Of a stretch of 5,986 nucleotides of DNA, positions 4,911 through 5,986 are shown one piece after another (positions within the stretch are counted from its first letter, which is position 1; each line of letters begins with the position of its first letter). The position numbers and the translations under genes are program-made. The stretch spans positions 1 through 5,986 of the forward strand of contig JAKAPD010000035.1 of the NCBI GenBank assembly GCA_021812025.1. Reading direction: 5' to 3'. The DNA comes from Microcaldota archaeon (GTDB lineage Archaea > Micrarchaeota > Micrarchaeia > Micrarchaeales > Micrarchaeaceae). The notes under the pieces are model-generated. The model was given only the letters and a program-made list of their open reading frames with translations. It did not search any database and had not been told where the DNA came from.

Positions 4911-4918
4911 TATATAAG
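4911..4918 (-). promoter_or_regulatory. TATA box of the mini zinc-finger gene
   Basis: CTTATATA on the minus strand, centred about 25 bp before the ATG at 4889. It lies in the 48-bp gap after the upstream gene's stop. It shows that the small gene probably has its own leaderless transcript. Confidence 0.7.
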
Positions 4919-4937
4919 CCTTGCATCGACAACGGTA

Positions 4938-5975
4938 TCAGACGCTTGCGGGGGTTTTTTCCGCTATCCCGAAAATGCTGCCCTGCGCGCCAGGCGGCTC
5001 GACAAACTCCCTCGGCTCCCGGCTGTCGCCCGCCAGCGATATCCTGCCGGAGTCATCCAATTCTATGCCTGCGCACTTTAAGCCCACCCACCTTTTTGGA
5101 TATCTTTCGAAGAGCCCGAAAAGCCCCTCTGTGGCCTTTGCCGGTATCACGGTTCTGGTTTCGATTATTTGGCCCCCATCCATCGAGACCTGCCTCCTTG
5201 TCCCGAACATTATATACTGATGGCTGAACAACCTGGCTAGCGATTCCACGATATCCTTCTTATCCGCACCTAACGCGACCCCTGCTTGCACAATCAGAGA
5301 ATCCACACCGAGCTCTGTCTTTCCTTTCACTAGCAGGAGCACCTTGATATCGAACCTGTTCATTCCGAAATCAGTCTCTTTCCCGTTAATCACGTTTTCA
5401 AAAACTTCGTCGTTCACCCCATTCATTATGCCCTTGCCGCCGAATAGCGCAAGATGCATCTTCGTGCACTCCGAAGAATAGGGCCTTCCTTTCATTCCGA
5501 GCAGGCCGCTAAGAACCTCGCTGCCTTTCTTGGTAACGGAATAGAACTCGCCCGTCTTGACTCTTAGCGTGTTCGGATCAAGAAGGTTCTCAAACAGCGT
5601 GAATGTGCGGCATTCCGCAAGGCCTAACAGTTCTAGTTTCGTGAAAATTCTCTTGTCTACCCGTACCGGTTCGTCGTCATTTTGATTTTCGATGAGCCTG
5701 CTGCCCCTTATCCTTATGCCTGCCGGCGTTTGCTCGCTTACATCTATGCCCATCTCATTATCGAGCCAGTCGATCCATAATACGGGAAGCCCTTTCATCT
5801 GCGGATTTGAATAGGCTTCCCCTAGCGCAAACAGCGCCATGCGCGCATCCTGGTTCCTGCCTATACTTTCAATTGTATCTTGAAGATCGTCATACCTGTC
5901 CGGCTCTGTCATTCCTATCTGAAAGCCGGATTTGACTATAGTGGGTTTCGCGCTGCGCCTCTGCCTTTTCAACAA
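4938..5975 (-). CDS. Unrecognised protein with two possible winged-helix segments
   Basis: I do not recognise this protein (345 aa from the first candidate start). A segment at about 105-162 has a winged-helix look: RIFTKLELLGLAE, then EFYSVTKKGSEVLSGLLG, where Y-x-(V/L)-T-x-KG is typical of the wing strand. A second helical segment at about 203-252 (FDIKVLLLVKGKTELGVDSL, then KKDIVESLARLFSHQYIMF) is also HTH-like, followed by beta-rich sequence. There is no signal peptide or membrane helix, so it is probably cytoplasmic and perhaps DNA- or RNA-associated (inference). The start is uncertain. TTG at 5975 is the first candidate, but the frame is open to the window edge, so the gene may begin outside. 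ATG at 5912 (residue 22, MTEPDRYDD) has a weak CTATAG box about 26 bp upstream and could be a leaderless start. Confidence 0.7.
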   Translation of the reverse strand: MLKRQRRSAKPTIVKSGFQIGMTEPDRYDDLQDTIESIGRNQDARMALFALGEAYSNPQMKGLPVLWIDWLDNEMGIDVSEQTPAGIRIRGSRLIENQNDDEPVRVDKRIFTKLELLGLAECRTFTLFENLLDPNTLRVKTGEFYSVTKKGSEVLSGLLGMKGRPYSSECTKMHLALFGGKGIMNGVNDEVFENVINGKETDFGMNRFDIKVLLLVKGKTELGVDSLIVQAGVALGADKKDIVESLARLFSHQYIMFGTRRQVSMDGGQIIETRTVIPAKATEGLFGLFERYPKRWVGLKCAGIELDDSGRISLAGDSREPREFVEPPGAQGSIFGIAEKTPASV

Positions 5976-5986
5976 TACAAGATCGG

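Noticed and set aside
1..5986. CRISPR array, insertion sequence, tRNA or rRNA
   Set aside because: I found no regularly spaced repeats, transposase motifs, terminal inverted repeats or cloverleaf-like sequence on either strand.

Overview
The window looks like a compact archaeal chromosome. It carries ribosomal proteins S13, S4 and S11 in that order, which is the archaeal arrangement. S11 has an archaeal/eukaryotic-type C-terminus and S4 has the short archaeal form. Three genes have a TATA-like box centred 25-28 bp upstream of the start codon, as expected for leaderless archaeal transcripts. Long Ala/Pro/Lys-rich tails on the ribosomal proteins and the broken ribosomal cluster would fit a DPANN lineage such as Micrarchaeota. 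That placement is inference and cannot be settled from this sequence alone.

Layout. The left edge (1-243, +) is the 3' end of a class 2 dihydroorotate dehydrogenase gene. It meets, with no intervening base, the 3' end of a convergent gene (244-1254, -) for a tandem Lrp/AsnC-like regulator with two helix-turn-helix units. A 114-bp divergent promoter region (1255-1368) holds one TATA box for each direction and two short inverted repeats between them. It separates the regulator from a 10-TM EamA/DMT-type transporter with an unusual soluble C-terminal domain (1369-2637, +). A non-coding stretch (2638-2801) follows, where the transporter and the ribosomal operon converge.

The ribosomal operon runs on the minus strand: S13 (4543-3887), S4 (3882-3319), S11 (3308-2802). 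The intergenic gaps are 4 and 10 nt. The S4 start is TTG and the S11 start is GTG. Each of the three genes is preceded by a partial Shine-Dalgarno match (GGTG or GTGAT), in contrast to the leaderless-looking genes around them. The RNA polymerase subunit D gene that usually follows S11 in archaea is absent here.

Upstream of S13 (4544-4757) lies a poorly explained interval with a strong inverted repeat (4627-4644) and a possible 43-aa plus-strand ORF (4619-4750). Next is a 43-aa gene (4889-4758, -) that encodes one transmembrane helix joined directly to a C2H2-like zinc-finger motif and has its own promoter. The right end (5975-4938, -) is an unrecognised protein with two possible winged-helix segments. 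Its reading frame stays open to the window edge.

The most interesting items are the membrane-anchored mini zinc finger, the transporter with a fused soluble domain divergent from a tandem Lrp-like regulator, and the unexplained interval before the S13 operon.
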